60,781 nucleotides of DNA from Erythrobacteraceae bacterium (lineage in GTDB: Bacteria; Pseudomonadota; Alphaproteobacteria; Sphingomonadales; Sphingomonadaceae). Position 1 is the stretch's first letter; every line of letters starts with the position of its first letter. The stretch spans positions 1 through 60,781 of the forward strand of contig CANJYE010000018.1 in NCBI GenBank assembly GCA_947479055.1, given 5' to 3'. The position numbers and the translations under genes were made by a program. Shown here piece after piece: positions 1 through 8,168 of the stretch. The notes beneath the pieces are model-generated. The model did not search any database and had not been told where the DNA came from. It saw only the letters and a program-made list of their open reading frames with translations.

Positions 1-66
1 CGTTCCTTCGTCACTACGACGAGACCCAATCTCTCCTTAAATCACAACCTCAAATCTGGGCCATAG

Positions 67-285
67 GTGCTGACGGGGAACAGCAACGACTCACTCTGGC
101 ACATTTCGATGCCGTACGGGGGCCGTCCACCCCAACAAGGCCAGGCCCAGCGGTTCGTTTCAACCCACTCAGCGATCTACAACATCTTCAACACCGAGCG
201 TCATCTGATCTCGCGAAAGACCCTCCGCACTTACCGATCCGCCGCCATGGCGGAGTGGAATGCCGCGTCCGCTGCTGCGGCATGA
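67..285 (+). pseudogene. C-terminal remnant of an IS6-family (IS240-like) transposase
   Basis: The last ~45 codons encode a tail with the pattern RFVSTHSAIYNIFN, RHLISRKTLRTYR and a final AEWNAA. This resembles the C-terminus of IS6/IS240-group DDE transposases as I know the family. A stop codon at 64-66 closes the frame upstream, and the catalytic DDE core is absent, so this is a fragment. The first ~25 codons do not look transposase-like. No terminal inverted repeat could be recognised. It suggests past IS activity at the left edge. Identification rests on motif memory only. Confidence 0.5.
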
Positions 286-389
286 ATTTGCAGGTCGAGG
301 GCGAAGCGCGCCTTGACATCGTTAACCTGACAACACCCCCACGGGCCATAACCTTTGTTCTGATAATTCCATTTATAGGGTTTACATAA

Positions 390-401
390 CCAACCGGACA
401 T
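390..401 (+). promoter_or_regulatory. weak operator-like site upstream of the first operon
   Basis: CCAACCGGACAT matches 8 of 12 positions of the window-wide motif CTAACCGGTTAG. It lies 68 bp before the first gene. It is one of the two weakest matches and could be chance. Confidence 0.25.
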
Positions 402-444
402 TTAGCCTAACCATCATGGTCCAGCGCCAACGCCGCAAAGGATT

Positions 445-463
445 AGGATAGGATAGGATAGGA
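445..463 (+). repeat. AGGAT tandem repeat covering the ribosome binding site
   Basis: Three full copies of AGGAT and a fourth truncated AGGA run directly into the gap before the TTG start at 469. The last AGGA (460-463) is spaced 5 nt from the start and would act as Shine-Dalgarno. Every repeat unit contains an SD-like core, so copy-number change would keep an SD while altering leader length. Confidence 0.7.
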
Positions 464-468
464 AACCT

Positions 469-801
469 TTGTCCGAAAAGATCTATATCAGCGACGAAAT
501 CGTCGTGCCCCATGCGCAACTGGCACAAGTGCGCGATGCCTATCATCGGGAGTATATGCCCGCCGCCAGGGCCCGAGGTATGACGCTTGAGGGCGCGTGG
601 CGCTCACCGCCCATCGACCTCCCTGATCGAACGACGACCCTGCACTTCCTGTGGTCCGTGCCCGATGCCGGCGCATGGTGGCAGATGCGCCTCGACGGGG
701 TCGAGCAGAAGGCGCGCTGGTGGGCCAAGGTGGATGCCATGATAACCAGCCGCAAGCGCACGGTCATGGTCGAGGCAGGCAAGGATGGGGTCAATGTTTA
801 A
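469..801 (+). CDS. small dimeric alpha/beta-barrel-like protein, function unknown
   Basis: A 110-residue protein starting at TTG, chosen because AGGA lies 5 nt upstream. It has the size and feel of ferredoxin-like dimeric alpha/beta-barrel proteins (NIPSNAP/EthD/Dabb type). A Trp-rich stretch (FLWSVPDAGAWWQMR, then RWW) sits in the second half. It overlaps the next gene by a few bases, so the two are probably translationally coupled and may work together. No catalytic residues could be assigned. Its position ahead of a quinone oxidoreductase suggests a small-molecule-binding or accessory role in the same pathway, which is inference. Confidence 0.6.
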   Translation: MSEKIYISDEIVVPHAQLAQVRDAYHREYMPAARARGMTLEGAWRSPPIDLPDRTTTLHFLWSVPDAGAWWQMRLDGVEQKARWWAKVDAMITSRKRTVMVEAGKDGVNV

Positions 802-1462
802 CCTGCTCAATGTTATCGACCTCGGTCCAGACGCTAGCGAAGACGAAGCGGATCGCCTGGTTGCGCTTCTCGATCGCGAGATGACTGCCCTCCCCGGAAT
901 AGTTTCGGCCAAGGCAGGCAAGACCCTGCCCGATGCACTCTATGGTGGCCATCTGATCTCGCGGATTGCCTTCGCTTGCGAAGACGCCTGGCGCGCCTGC
1001 GAGGCATCAAGCCAGTGGCAATCCCGCATCCTACCCGCCTTGGCTGCCAGCAAGGGAATCTTCGTGGACAGCGCGGCCTATCACTCCACGCATTCCTGCC
1101 TTTCAGCCGGCCCTCGGACCGATGGCATCTGGCGCTGTCTGATGTTCGCCGCCGACACCCATTCCCCAGCCGAAAGCCTGCGCCAGTTCGAAAGGGACAT
1201 GTTGCTGATGCCGGGCCATGTTTCCACCATCCGCAACTGGTCGCTGGGCCATGTCGTATGGACCAGCGGACGCCGCCGCTGGACCCATGTCTGGGAACAG
1301 GAATTCGACAACATGGGCGGGCTAACCGGCGAATACATGACCAACCCCATTCACTGGGGCCTGATCGATGGCTGGTATGACCCGGAAAGCCCGACGCGCA
1401 TCATCGATATCGTCTGCATCGTCCATGCGGCCCTTGCGATAGACGAAGCCATCATCGGCTGA
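794..1462 (+). CDS. Dabb (stress-responsive A/B barrel) family protein
   Basis: A 222-residue protein. The ATG at 794 is preferred over the one at 785 because AAGGA at 781-785 is then 8 nt upstream. The C-terminal half carries the pattern WEQEFDNMGGLTGEYM followed by NPIHWG and DGWYDPE, which I associate with Dabb-domain proteins of proteobacterial catabolic clusters. The N-terminal half looks like a second, more diverged alpha/beta-barrel unit. It follows the 110-residue gene with overlap and precedes an MDR oxidoreductase by 36 bp, so the three likely form an operon. The biochemical role of these proteins is mostly unknown; related folds bind or isomerise small hydrophobic molecules. Confidence 0.65.
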   Translation: MFNLLNVIDLGPDASEDEADRLVALLDREMTALPGIVSAKAGKTLPDALYGGHLISRIAFACEDAWRACEASSQWQSRILPALAASKGIFVDSAAYHSTHSCLSAGPRTDGIWRCLMFAADTHSPAESLRQFERDMLLMPGHVSTIRNWSLGHVVWTSGRRRWTHVWEQEFDNMGGLTGEYMTNPIHWGLIDGWYDPESPTRIIDIVCIVHAALAIDEAIIG

Positions 1463-1498
1463 GGCTGCACCTTCCTCTATCTGCTAAATGGAACAAAT

Positions 1499-2515
1499 AT
1501 GATGCGTGCTGTAGCAGTTCCCCGCCTTGGCCCCATCGGCAAGATTGTGATCAAGGACTTCCCAATTCCGGTTTGCGGCCCGGACGATGTTCTGATCAAG
1601 GTCGTATCTGCGGGCGTCAATCCCGTCGACTGGAAGGAAAGCGAGGGCGCGCTCGAACAGTTCTTCGGACAATATCCCGATTTCTGGGTGCCCGGACTCG
1701 ATGCCGCTGGCGTAGTACAGACGACCGGCAAGGCGGTCAGTAATTTCAGGCAAGGCGACCGTGTCGTGGCGATTTCCGATCGCGCCAGAGGCCACAGCGG
1801 CACCTTTGCGGAATATGTCCGTGTACCCGAATGCCTGGTTGCCAAGGTGCCGCCTTCGATTTCTCTCGACGAGGCGGCATCCATTCCCTGCGCCGGACTG
1901 ACCGGCTTCCAGGCACTCTTCCGCGCCGGCAAAGGCAGACTTGGGCATGGTGATGCAGTTTTTATCCACGGCGGCTCGGGCGGTGTCGGCAGTTGGACCG
2001 TCCAGTCTGCCAAGGCTAGGGGGTTGCGCGTCGCCGCGAGTTGCAGTGCCGCAAATGTCGATTATGTCCGCTCGCTGGGTGCGGACATCGCGCTAGACCA
2101 TGCCACGGGAGAACTGGTCCAGCGCATCCGTCAATGGCAGCCCGATGGCGTCGCTGCCGTGATCGACTGCGTCAGTGGTGAAACCCTGCCCGATGCGCTG
2201 GACATGCTTCGCCCCGGCGGCAGGTTGATCAGCATTCCCACCCTGACCCAGGATGGCGACGTCGAAGGCGATACAGCGTTGGCTAAGCAGCGCGGCTTCA
2301 GCAAGATCATGGCCTTTGTCGAGTATGACAAGGTTGGCGAAGAGCTTGCTGAAATCCTGGACATGATGGTCCGCCGCGCAGTCCAGTGTCCGCCCTTGAC
2401 GATCTATCCGTTCAGTGCGGCGGCTGCCGCAATCGAACGGATGAAAGTTGGCAAGGTGCGTGGCAAAATCATCTTGCGGATTGCCGATGATATCCCGACC
2501 AAAGCGCCAACATGA
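1499..2515 (+). CDS. MDR-superfamily NADP-dependent quinone oxidoreductase-like protein
   Basis: A 338-residue zinc-independent medium-chain dehydrogenase/reductase. The N-terminal GroES-like domain has the typical GVNPVDWK loop. The Rossmann domain carries HGGSGGVGSW near residue 158. Catalytic zinc ligands of true alcohol dehydrogenases are not evident, so an NADPH-dependent enone or quinone reductase is more likely. Start codons at 1499 and 1502 are tandem ATGs; GGAA lies just upstream. The last 47 bp overlap the 3' end of the convergent MFS gene. It probably reduces an alpha,beta-unsaturated carbonyl or quinone intermediate; the substrate is unknown. Confidence 0.82.
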   Translation: MMRAVAVPRLGPIGKIVIKDFPIPVCGPDDVLIKVVSAGVNPVDWKESEGALEQFFGQYPDFWVPGLDAAGVVQTTGKAVSNFRQGDRVVAISDRARGHSGTFAEYVRVPECLVAKVPPSISLDEAASIPCAGLTGFQALFRAGKGRLGHGDAVFIHGGSGGVGSWTVQSAKARGLRVAASCSAANVDYVRSLGADIALDHATGELVQRIRQWQPDGVAAVIDCVSGETLPDALDMLRPGGRLISIPTLTQDGDVEGDTALAKQRGFSKIMAFVEYDKVGEELAEILDMMVRRAVQCPPLTIYPFSAAAAAIERMKVGKVRGKIILRIADDIPTKAPT

Positions 2516-3740
2516 ACCCCGCAGAAATCAGCCACAATGCGCCATTTGCCGCAATCGCGACCTGGTAATTGCCGAAATGGTCGTAGGCTCCCGCGAATAT
2601 CAGGCCGCCAATGCCAAGGCCACTGCCGACCACCAGATTGAACCAGCTGAATATAAAAGCGAATGCATCCATCCCAAACAGCTTCTGCGTGAAGAATGCG
2701 AGGAAATCCCCTTCGGCACCCTGCCCCCAACCGAGCAGGAAAGCGGCGAAAAAGGCGAAATACCAATGCCCGCCCCCGAACAACGCCACATAGAGCAGAA
2801 CCGCACCAAGCGCCGCAAGGCAAAGGCACGCAGCCGCGACGAGAACAGGCTGCATCCGATCGAGCAGAAGGCCTGCGATTACGCGCCCACTTCCCATCGA
2901 GACAGCGTAGACAGAAACGGTAAGTGCAGCCATCTGGGCGGAGTAGCCCTGCTGAATCATGATCGGGTAAAGCTGGCTCATGATCCCGCCAATAGCGAGC
3001 GCCGCAAAGGTGAAGGAAAGGATCAACAGCCAGAATTGCGGGGTACCAATGGCCTCACGCGCGGCCTGCCGCCATACGCTATTCCTTCCCGAAACAACCG
3101 GACTGATTTCGATGCGGCGTTTATCCCTGAACAATCCCAATACCAGAGGCAAGCCGACCAGCGCCACGACCACGCCGCACAGGGCATAGCCTTCACGCCA
3201 GCCAAGGTCCCGCAAGACCGCACTCAGCAACGGCGACATGATCGCGGCCACGATCGATGTCCCGCTCATGGTGATACCGAACGCGAGCCCCGCATGGCGA
3301 CTGAACCATGTCGCGACGCCTCGACAATAGACCATCGGGCTGGATACGGTTCCGGCCAGCGCGACGATGGCGGCTATGGTGAAATAGGTAATGCGCGAGG
3401 CCGGCAGTGTGGCCAGCATGAAATACCCCATTGCCAATATTGTGAGGCCCGCGATGGCGCAGGCACGGGCACCGTGCCTGTCGACCAGAATTGCCGCCAA
3501 CGGGGTGAGAAACGCCACTACCAAGCCAACCATGGGGCCAATGCTGGCGCCCACCCGCGTCAGGCCCAGTTCCTGCTGGATCGGGACAATGAATATCCCG
3601 GCGGTCATCAGGAACATGCTGAAGCCAAGCCCGTTCCCGGCAAAGCCGGACAACACCACTGGCCAGCCGTTGCGCCATTCCGCAACCAGTGCATCACCAC
3701 CATGTTCGGTAGCAATTCTGTATTCCTCGCCTTTCACCAT
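2469..3740 (-). CDS. MFS transporter (monocarboxylate/oxalate-formate antiporter-like)
   Basis: A 423-residue membrane protein with about 12 hydrophobic segments. The inter-helix 2-3 loop has the MFS signature form (DRHGAR), and a cytoplasmic loop with RDKRR lies in the middle. The ATG at 3740 is chosen because AAGGGAGAG lies directly upstream; a longer reading frame would lack this. The FFTQKLFG segment and general layout resemble the OFA/MCT branch that moves organic acids. It likely imports a substrate or exports an acidic intermediate across the inner membrane. It is transcribed divergently from the next MDR gene with only 32 bp between starts, and its 3' end overlaps the convergent gene at 2515. 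Confidence 0.85.
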   Translation of the reverse strand: MVKGEEYRIATEHGGDALVAEWRNGWPVVLSGFAGNGLGFSMFLMTAGIFIVPIQQELGLTRVGASIGPMVGLVVAFLTPLAAILVDRHGARACAIAGLTILAMGYFMLATLPASRITYFTIAAIVALAGTVSSPMVYCRGVATWFSRHAGLAFGITMSGTSIVAAIMSPLLSAVLRDLGWREGYALCGVVVALVGLPLVLGLFRDKRRIEISPVVSGRNSVWRQAAREAIGTPQFWLLILSFTFAALAIGGIMSQLYPIMIQQGYSAQMAALTVSVYAVSMGSGRVIAGLLLDRMQPVLVAAACLCLAALGAVLLYVALFGGGHWYFAFFAAFLLGWGQGAEGDFLAFFTQKLFGMDAFAFIFSWFNLVVGSGLGIGGLIFAGAYDHFGNYQVAIAANGALWLISAGFMLALWSGYHRQSAR

Positions 3741-3772
3741 TTCTCTCCCTTCGACGAGCAGGTAGCCCATCA

Positions 3773-4780
3773 ATGCCCAGTCTCATGAATGTCTTGCACA
3801 GCATATCGCCCGATGGACCAGACGGCCTGTTTCTCGCGCTCTGCCCGCTCCCGGAGCCGGGGCCGGGCCAAGTCCGCGTGCGGGTCCATCGTTGCGGACT
3901 GTCGTTTCCTGACGTTCTGATGGCTCGCGACCTTTATCAGGTAAAACCCGAACGGCCCTATGTGCCCGGCACCGAAATTGCCGGCGAAGTGGATGTGCTG
4001 GGCGAAGGGGTCAGTCAGTTTGCCCGCGGCGACCGGGTGATCGGGTTGATCCCGCAAGGTGGCATGGCCGAATATGCGATCGTCCCGGTGGCAGACTGCC
4101 ATCCGATCCCCGATGTAATGAGTTTCGACCACGCCGCAGCCTTCATTGCCAATTACGGCACGGCCTTTCACGCCCTGGTGCAGCGTGGCCAATTGCGCGG
4201 TGGCGAACGCATGCTGGTGCTGGGTGCGGCCGGGGGCGTCGGACTTGCTGCGGTCCAACTCGGCAAGGCGCTGGGCGCGCGGGTCGTCGCTGCCGCATCC
4301 ACGCCTGAAAAGGTTGCCAGCGCGGCAGAGAACGGCGCGGATGAGACGCTGCTCTACCCGCCAAGCCCCTTTGATAAAGAACAGGGCAAGGCGTTTTCCG
4401 CTGCCCTCAAAGCGCTGGCACCAGACGGGTTCGACGTTGTTTGCGACATCGTCGGTGGTGACTATACAGAGCCAACCCTGCGAGCGATGGCATGGGAAGG
4501 CCGGCTGCTGATCATCGGCTTTCCCGCGGGCATCGCCCGGGTGCCGATGAATCTTCCGCTGCTCAAGGGGTGCCAGATCGCCGGGGTCTTCTACGGCGCC
4601 TACATCGCCCGTGATCCTACCGGAAACCTGGCGAATATCTCCGCATTGATGAAGCTTTACGAAGCGGGAAAGATCAGCCCTCCCGTCAGCGCCTGCTACC
4701 AGCTGGAAAAAGCTGCTGAAGCCTTCCGCCAGTTGGAGGGTCGCAAATCGTCGGGCAAAATCGTAATCGCGACTGGCTGA
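3773..4780 (+). CDS. NADPH:quinone oxidoreductase family protein (MDR superfamily)
   Basis: A 335-residue zinc-free MDR protein. It shows the quinone reductase N-terminal domain (CGLSFPDVLMARDLYQ, then PYVPGTEIAGEV) and the cofactor motif LGAAGGVGLAAVQLGK near residue 145. The C-terminal GRKSSGKIVI ending is characteristic of this family. An alternative start is the ATG at 3785. The closest themes I know are acyl-CoA reductases/dehydrogenases of the QOR group and mammalian PTGR3-like proteins. It shares only distant similarity with the other MDR gene at 1499. Divergent from the MFS gene; no clear promoter fits in the 32 bp gap. Confidence 0.82.
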   Translation: MPSLMNVLHSISPDGPDGLFLALCPLPEPGPGQVRVRVHRCGLSFPDVLMARDLYQVKPERPYVPGTEIAGEVDVLGEGVSQFARGDRVIGLIPQGGMAEYAIVPVADCHPIPDVMSFDHAAAFIANYGTAFHALVQRGQLRGGERMLVLGAAGGVGLAAVQLGKALGARVVAAASTPEKVASAAENGADETLLYPPSPFDKEQGKAFSAALKALAPDGFDVVCDIVGGDYTEPTLRAMAWEGRLLIIGFPAGIARVPMNLPLLKGCQIAGVFYGAYIARDPTGNLANISALMKLYEAGKISPPVSACYQLEKAAEAFRQLEGRKSSGKIVIATG

Positions 4781-4794
4781 AGCATTATGGCGGA

Positions 4795-4844
4795 CGCTCC
4801 GTTCGCGGCGCGACATTCCTGGCGTGCGTCGTGCGAACGAAGCG
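4795..4844. terminator. possible bidirectional terminator hairpin
   Basis: CGCTCCGTTCGC (4795-4806) and GCGAACGAAGCG (4833-4844) pair at 11 of 12 positions across a 26 nt loop. The hairpin lies between two convergent genes and is followed by CCCTTT on the + strand. The loop is long and the T-run is poor, so this is tentative. Confidence 0.35.
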
Positions 4845-4856
4845 CCCTTTCCTGGC

Positions 4857-5909
4857 TCACTTGATATGCGGGAGAACCTTGTCAGCGAAGGTCTTCGCCT
4901 GCTCCCAGACATCCTCGTAGGGCATGCTGCCATAAGTAAAATTGACGCTGAGATCGTGGTCTCCGACAATTCCGGCGCGCTTTTGAATGTTCTCCACGAT
5001 CTCTTCAGGTGTGCCGTGCAGATTCGAGGTCAGGTAATCCTCGAAGGCCTTGTCCACACCTTCCGTCTGCATCGCATGGGCGGCATTGGCGTAATTCGCA
5101 TAGGACGGGATGTTCTTGAAGTGATCGCCAAGCATCTCATAATGATCGAGCACCGAACGGAAATAGGCGCCTTGGTACTTACGGGCATAGTCCCTAGATT
5201 TTTGTGCATCTTCGAAGCAGGCCACCATGTCGGCGATAATGATGGGCGGCGCCTTGACCCCGTGATGCTGCTCGAAGCTGGCACGGTACTGGTTCACTTC
5301 GGGCATCATGTTCTCCCAAAGACCTTGTGAGAACTTGAGCGTGCCGAGTCCGAGCTTGGCCGCCACGTCGATCGAACTGGGCGACATACCAACCATGTAG
5401 GAACGGCCCTTGAAGCTCTTTTCCGGGCGCGGGCGCAGTTCGGCGCGGGGCTGCGGATAATAAGGGCCGTTACCTTCGATGAAGCCGGTTTCGACCGCTT
5501 CAAGGATCATCGCCGCCGCTTCGTCGAAGCGATCGCGCGATTCGGCCATGTCGATCTTGAGGATATCATATTCGATCTTGGCCAGGCCTCGGCCAAAGCC
5601 GATGATGACGCGCCCCTCGCTCAGGATATCGAGCTGGACCGCCTTTTCAGCAACGCGCAGAGGATCGTTCCAGGGTAAGATAAAGGCAGCCGGCATCAGC
5701 TGTATCTTGCTGGTCTTGGCGGCGATAAAAGCCAGCGCCTGTGTGTTCTCCGGGCACATCGCATAGTCGGTGAAGTGGTGTTCCACCACGCCGACAAAAT
5801 CGAAGCCCATCTGCTCCGCCTCGATGGCGAGCTGGGTCTCTCGGCGGAACATTTCCGCATCCGAAATGCCCTCATGGGCCTGATAGACAAACTGCAAACC
5901 GACTTTCAT
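4857..5909 (-). CDS. LLM-class flavin-dependent oxidoreductase
   Basis: A 350-residue bacterial-luciferase-like TIM-barrel protein. Family features seen are an N-terminal FDFVGVVEHHF strand-loop, the LDILSEGRVIIGFGRG segment near residue 95, and a MVGMSPSSIDVAAKLG segment. GAGAGGG lies a few bases before the ATG. Members use FMNH2 or F420H2 for monooxygenation or reduction; which cofactor applies here cannot be read from sequence alone. A well-formed promoter with an embedded operator-like palindrome lies 125-153 bp upstream, between this gene and the TetR gene. It is one of three LLM proteins in the window. Confidence 0.85.
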   Translation of the reverse strand: MKVGLQFVYQAHEGISDAEMFRRETQLAIEAEQMGFDFVGVVEHHFTDYAMCPENTQALAFIAAKTSKIQLMPAAFILPWNDPLRVAEKAVQLDILSEGRVIIGFGRGLAKIEYDILKIDMAESRDRFDEAAAMILEAVETGFIEGNGPYYPQPRAELRPRPEKSFKGRSYMVGMSPSSIDVAAKLGLGTLKFSQGLWENMMPEVNQYRASFEQHHGVKAPPIIIADMVACFEDAQKSRDYARKYQGAYFRSVLDHYEMLGDHFKNIPSYANYANAAHAMQTEGVDKAFEDYLTSNLHGTPEEIVENIQKRAGIVGDHDLSVNFTYGSMPYEDVWEQAKTFADKVLPHIK

Positions 5910-6033
5910 GGCACCCTCTCAACAGCAGACATTGTTGTCGCTCGATGGGATCAGCGCGACTCGTCGGAACGCCTGGCATCACCCGTCAACGTGAATTCAA
6001 GCGGCCCCATGCATGGGGTCCGCCTTCCGCCAA

Positions 6034-6062
6034 TCACTATTACCTAAACGGTTAGTTGTCAA
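6034..6062 (-). promoter_or_regulatory. promoter with embedded TetR-type operator for the LLM gene
   Basis: On the minus strand a perfect -35 TTGACA (6057-6062) is followed after 17 nt by TAGTGA (6034-6039). The near-palindrome CTAACCGTTTAG (6044-6055) fills most of the spacer, as expected for a repressor site. It lies directly beyond the 3' end of the TetR gene and fires toward the LLM gene starting at 5909. Confidence 0.65.
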
Positions 6063-6078
6063 AGCCTATGCGGAGCCA

Positions 6079-6738
6079 TCAGGCCTTAACTGCAGGCGAT
6101 TGCTCGATACCACCGAGCGAGAGGGTTGAGAGGGTCGCAATGACTTGTTCCGCATCCACCTTTTCGGCCATCGTCAACGGCGCATTGATCCAGATCGTGA
6201 ACAGAGAACCCAGCAAGCGAACGTTGCCTGGTCGCAGTTCCCCGCTATCCACGCCGCGATTGATCACCAAGTAGACGATCTTCTGGTAGCGCCGCTGCAG
6301 CGCCATCAGTTCGTCGAACTGTTCCTTCGACAAGGTATTGGTAAGATAGGGAAACTCCTGCATGAAGATGCGGCTGGCATCAAGCTGGGCATACATGTTC
6401 TCCACCCCGGCCCGAATCAGGTGGAGAATGCTGTCCGATGCGCTGTCCGCTGCCAGCGCCGGTTCCGCGGCATCGACTGCGCGACCTATTGAAGCGCGCA
6501 GCAGTGCAAACAGGATCTGCTGCTTGGAATCGAAATAGTAATATAGGCTGGCCTTGTTCATTTCCGTGACGCTGGCCAGCATGTCCATCGTGGTAGCGGC
6601 ATACCCGGTCTCGGCAAACAGGTTTGCCGCATGCTTCAGGATGTGGCGGCGCTTATCTACCTGGTGCGCGCTATCGCCCTCGGAACCCTGCCTGCGTCCT
6701 TTGCCTTGCCGGCGAGCCGATTGTGTCTTTGGCGCCAT
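6079..6738 (-). CDS. TetR/AcrR-family transcriptional regulator
   Basis: A 219-residue regulator with a basic, disordered N-terminal tail (~25 residues) and a TetR DNA-binding domain at about residues 28-76 (ATTMDMLASV then MNKASLYYYFDSK, the recognition helix). The C-terminal ligand domain matches the second TetR of this window (39550-40203) along its length, including RIFMQEFPYLTNTLS versus RIFSQELPYLTETLS. The two are clear paralogs. The KstR/FadR-like group of such regulators often senses acyl-CoA intermediates, which is inference here. A candidate operator lies just past its stop codon; none was seen immediately upstream of its own start. Confidence 0.9.
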   Translation of the reverse strand: MAPKTQSARRQGKGRRQGSEGDSAHQVDKRRHILKHAANLFAETGYAATTMDMLASVTEMNKASLYYYFDSKQQILFALLRASIGRAVDAAEPALAADSASDSILHLIRAGVENMYAQLDASRIFMQEFPYLTNTLSKEQFDELMALQRRYQKIVYLVINRGVDSGELRPGNVRLLGSLFTIWINAPLTMAEKVDAEQVIATLSTLSLGGIEQSPAVKA

Positions 6739-6859
6739 CTACTGAACACTCAACACCGGGGAAAGCCCGGATCCCCTGCTGGTTAAATCAGCGCGTCAGG
6801 CCCCCAATTTTCGGAGGCCGCCACGAAGTTGCAATCGAGCGTGCTTATGGGCAATAGCG

Positions 6860-7345
6860 TCAGGCCGCAAGGGCGGGGTCACCTGCCTGCATCCGTGTCA
6901 CCTCATAAGTCAGGACAATTTCGCCATTCTGGTTGGTGACCGTGACCATGGCGGTAACAATGGCGCGGTTGTTCTTGCTGGTGGGCCTCAGTCCGGTCAC
7001 CTCCATTACCGCCGAAATCGTATCTCCGACGCGAACTGGGGCAATCGGGCTCACATGCAGGTCAAGCATCGCAAGGCCTACGCCCTGGATCACGCTCTGA
7101 AGCAGGAAGCCCTCAATCAGGCCCAACGTCAGCGTGGCTGGGACAGGACGGCCGCCCATCGGGCCCTCGCTGGTATTATCGATGAAGATCGACTCCAGCA
7201 TGCCGGTGCAACTGATGAAGGTGACAAGGTCGGTCTCGGTCAGTGTCCGGCGGTGAGTGCGGAATTTCTGTCCGACCTGCAGTGCCTGCCAGTAAGGGCC
7301 GCGCACCACCAGCGGGATTTCGCCCATATCGTTACTATCATTCAT
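6860..7345 (-). CDS. MaoC-like hotdog-fold dehydratase/thioesterase domain protein
   Basis: A 161-residue protein; the ATG at 7345 is chosen because AGGAAA lies upstream and the longer frame begins with low-complexity arginine-rich sequence. It reads as a FAS1/MaoC-like hotdog domain: a YWQALQVGQKFRTHRRT start, the conserved SPIAPVRVGDTI segment, and a final strand reading NQNGEIVLTYEV. The hydratase-2 active-site motif (D-x4-H) is not present, so it may be a non-catalytic subunit or thioesterase-like protein. It lies 31 bp downstream of an SDR gene in the same direction and is probably the last gene of the 9307-6860 operon. Confidence 0.75.
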   Translation of the reverse strand: MNDSNDMGEIPLVVRGPYWQALQVGQKFRTHRRTLTETDLVTFISCTGMLESIFIDNTSEGPMGGRPVPATLTLGLIEGFLLQSVIQGVGLAMLDLHVSPIAPVRVGDTISAVMEVTGLRPTSKNNRAIVTAMVTVTNQNGEIVLTYEVTRMQAGDPALAA

Positions 7346-7376
7346 TGTTTCTATTTCCTGGGTCCTTGATATTGTC

Positions 7377-8168
7377 TCAGCCGAACTGGCCGAAGGCACG
7401 ACCTCCATCGACGACCAGTGTTTCCCCGACCACGAAATCTCCCGAGCGTGCCGCCAGATAAATCGCGGCGCCAGCCATGTCGTCCGGCACGCCGACGCGC
7501 CCAGCCGGTGTGCGCGCGGCAACTGTGTCGGCAGCGTCGCGAGCGGCAGCGTTCATGTCGGAAGCAAACTCGCCCGGCGCAATTGCGGTCACGTTGATCT
7601 GCCGTTCGACAAGCCTCGCGGCGAGCCGGCGCGTGAGGTGAATCAGCCCCGCCTTGGAAGCAAAATAAGAATAGGCCTCTGCCGGGTTGAGGATAATTCC
7701 GTCCATCGAGGCGATGTTGATGATCTTGGCAGGCCGTTCCCGGCTGGCCGCTGCTTCCAGCCGGGGAAGCAGCGCCTGGACCAGGAAAAAGGGCGATTTC
7801 AGATTGAGGTCGAGCACTTTGTCCCAGCCCTTTTCGGGAAAGACATCGAGATCGGCCAGCCAGGAAGCCCCAGCATTGTTCACGAGAATTTCGAGCCCAT
7901 CCTCCCGCTCGCAGTAACGCTCGGCGAGCATCTGGCAACCGGTCACGGTCGATAAGTCCTGCGACAAGGAGACACAGCTGCCAAAGCGCGCATCGAGTTC
8001 CACTGCGGTCGCATCGCACTGGTCGGCCTTGCGCGAAGAGATGTAGACCTTCGCGCCCGCTGCGAGGAAGGCTTCCGCGATCATCCGGCCGATCCCGCGC
8101 GATCCGCCGGTTATCAGCGCGCGGCGTCCCTCCAGCGAAAACAGTGGTGGCAGGTTCCACTGGCTCAC
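7377..8168 (-). CDS. short-chain dehydrogenase/reductase (SDR), classical type
   Basis: A 263-residue SDR with TGGSRGIGR near residue 20, NNAG near residue 97 and catalytic YFASK. It resembles SDRs annotated as 3-oxoacyl-ACP reductase-like or gluconate 5-dehydrogenase-like. NAD(P)-dependent oxidation of a hydroxyl on a ring or acyl-CoA is likely. Its start overlaps the stop of the AMACR-like gene by an ATGA junction, so both are co-translated. Confidence 0.88.
   Translation of the reverse strand: MSQWNLPPLFSLEGRRALITGGSRGIGRMIAEAFLAAGAKVYISSRKADQCDATAVELDARFGSCVSLSQDLSTVTGCQMLAERYCEREDGLEILVNNAGASWLADLDVFPEKGWDKVLDLNLKSPFFLVQALLPRLEAAASRERPAKIINIASMDGIILNPAEAYSYFASKAGLIHLTRRLAARLVERQINVTAIAPGEFASDMNAAARDAADTVAARTPAGRVGVPDDMAGAAIYLAARSGDFVVGETLVVDGGRAFGQFG

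Noticed and set aside
2448..3788. Long + strand open frame (446 codons) opposite the MFS gene
   Set aside because: Its product is rich in Arg, Gln, His and Pro with no fold-like pattern, while the minus strand encodes an obvious 12-helix transporter. It is an antisense shadow of high-G+C coding DNA.
3770..4969. 399-codon minus-strand frame opposite the quinone oxidoreductase
   Set aside because: No recognisable domain, spans two genes and the terminator region; the + strand frame has all MDR motifs.
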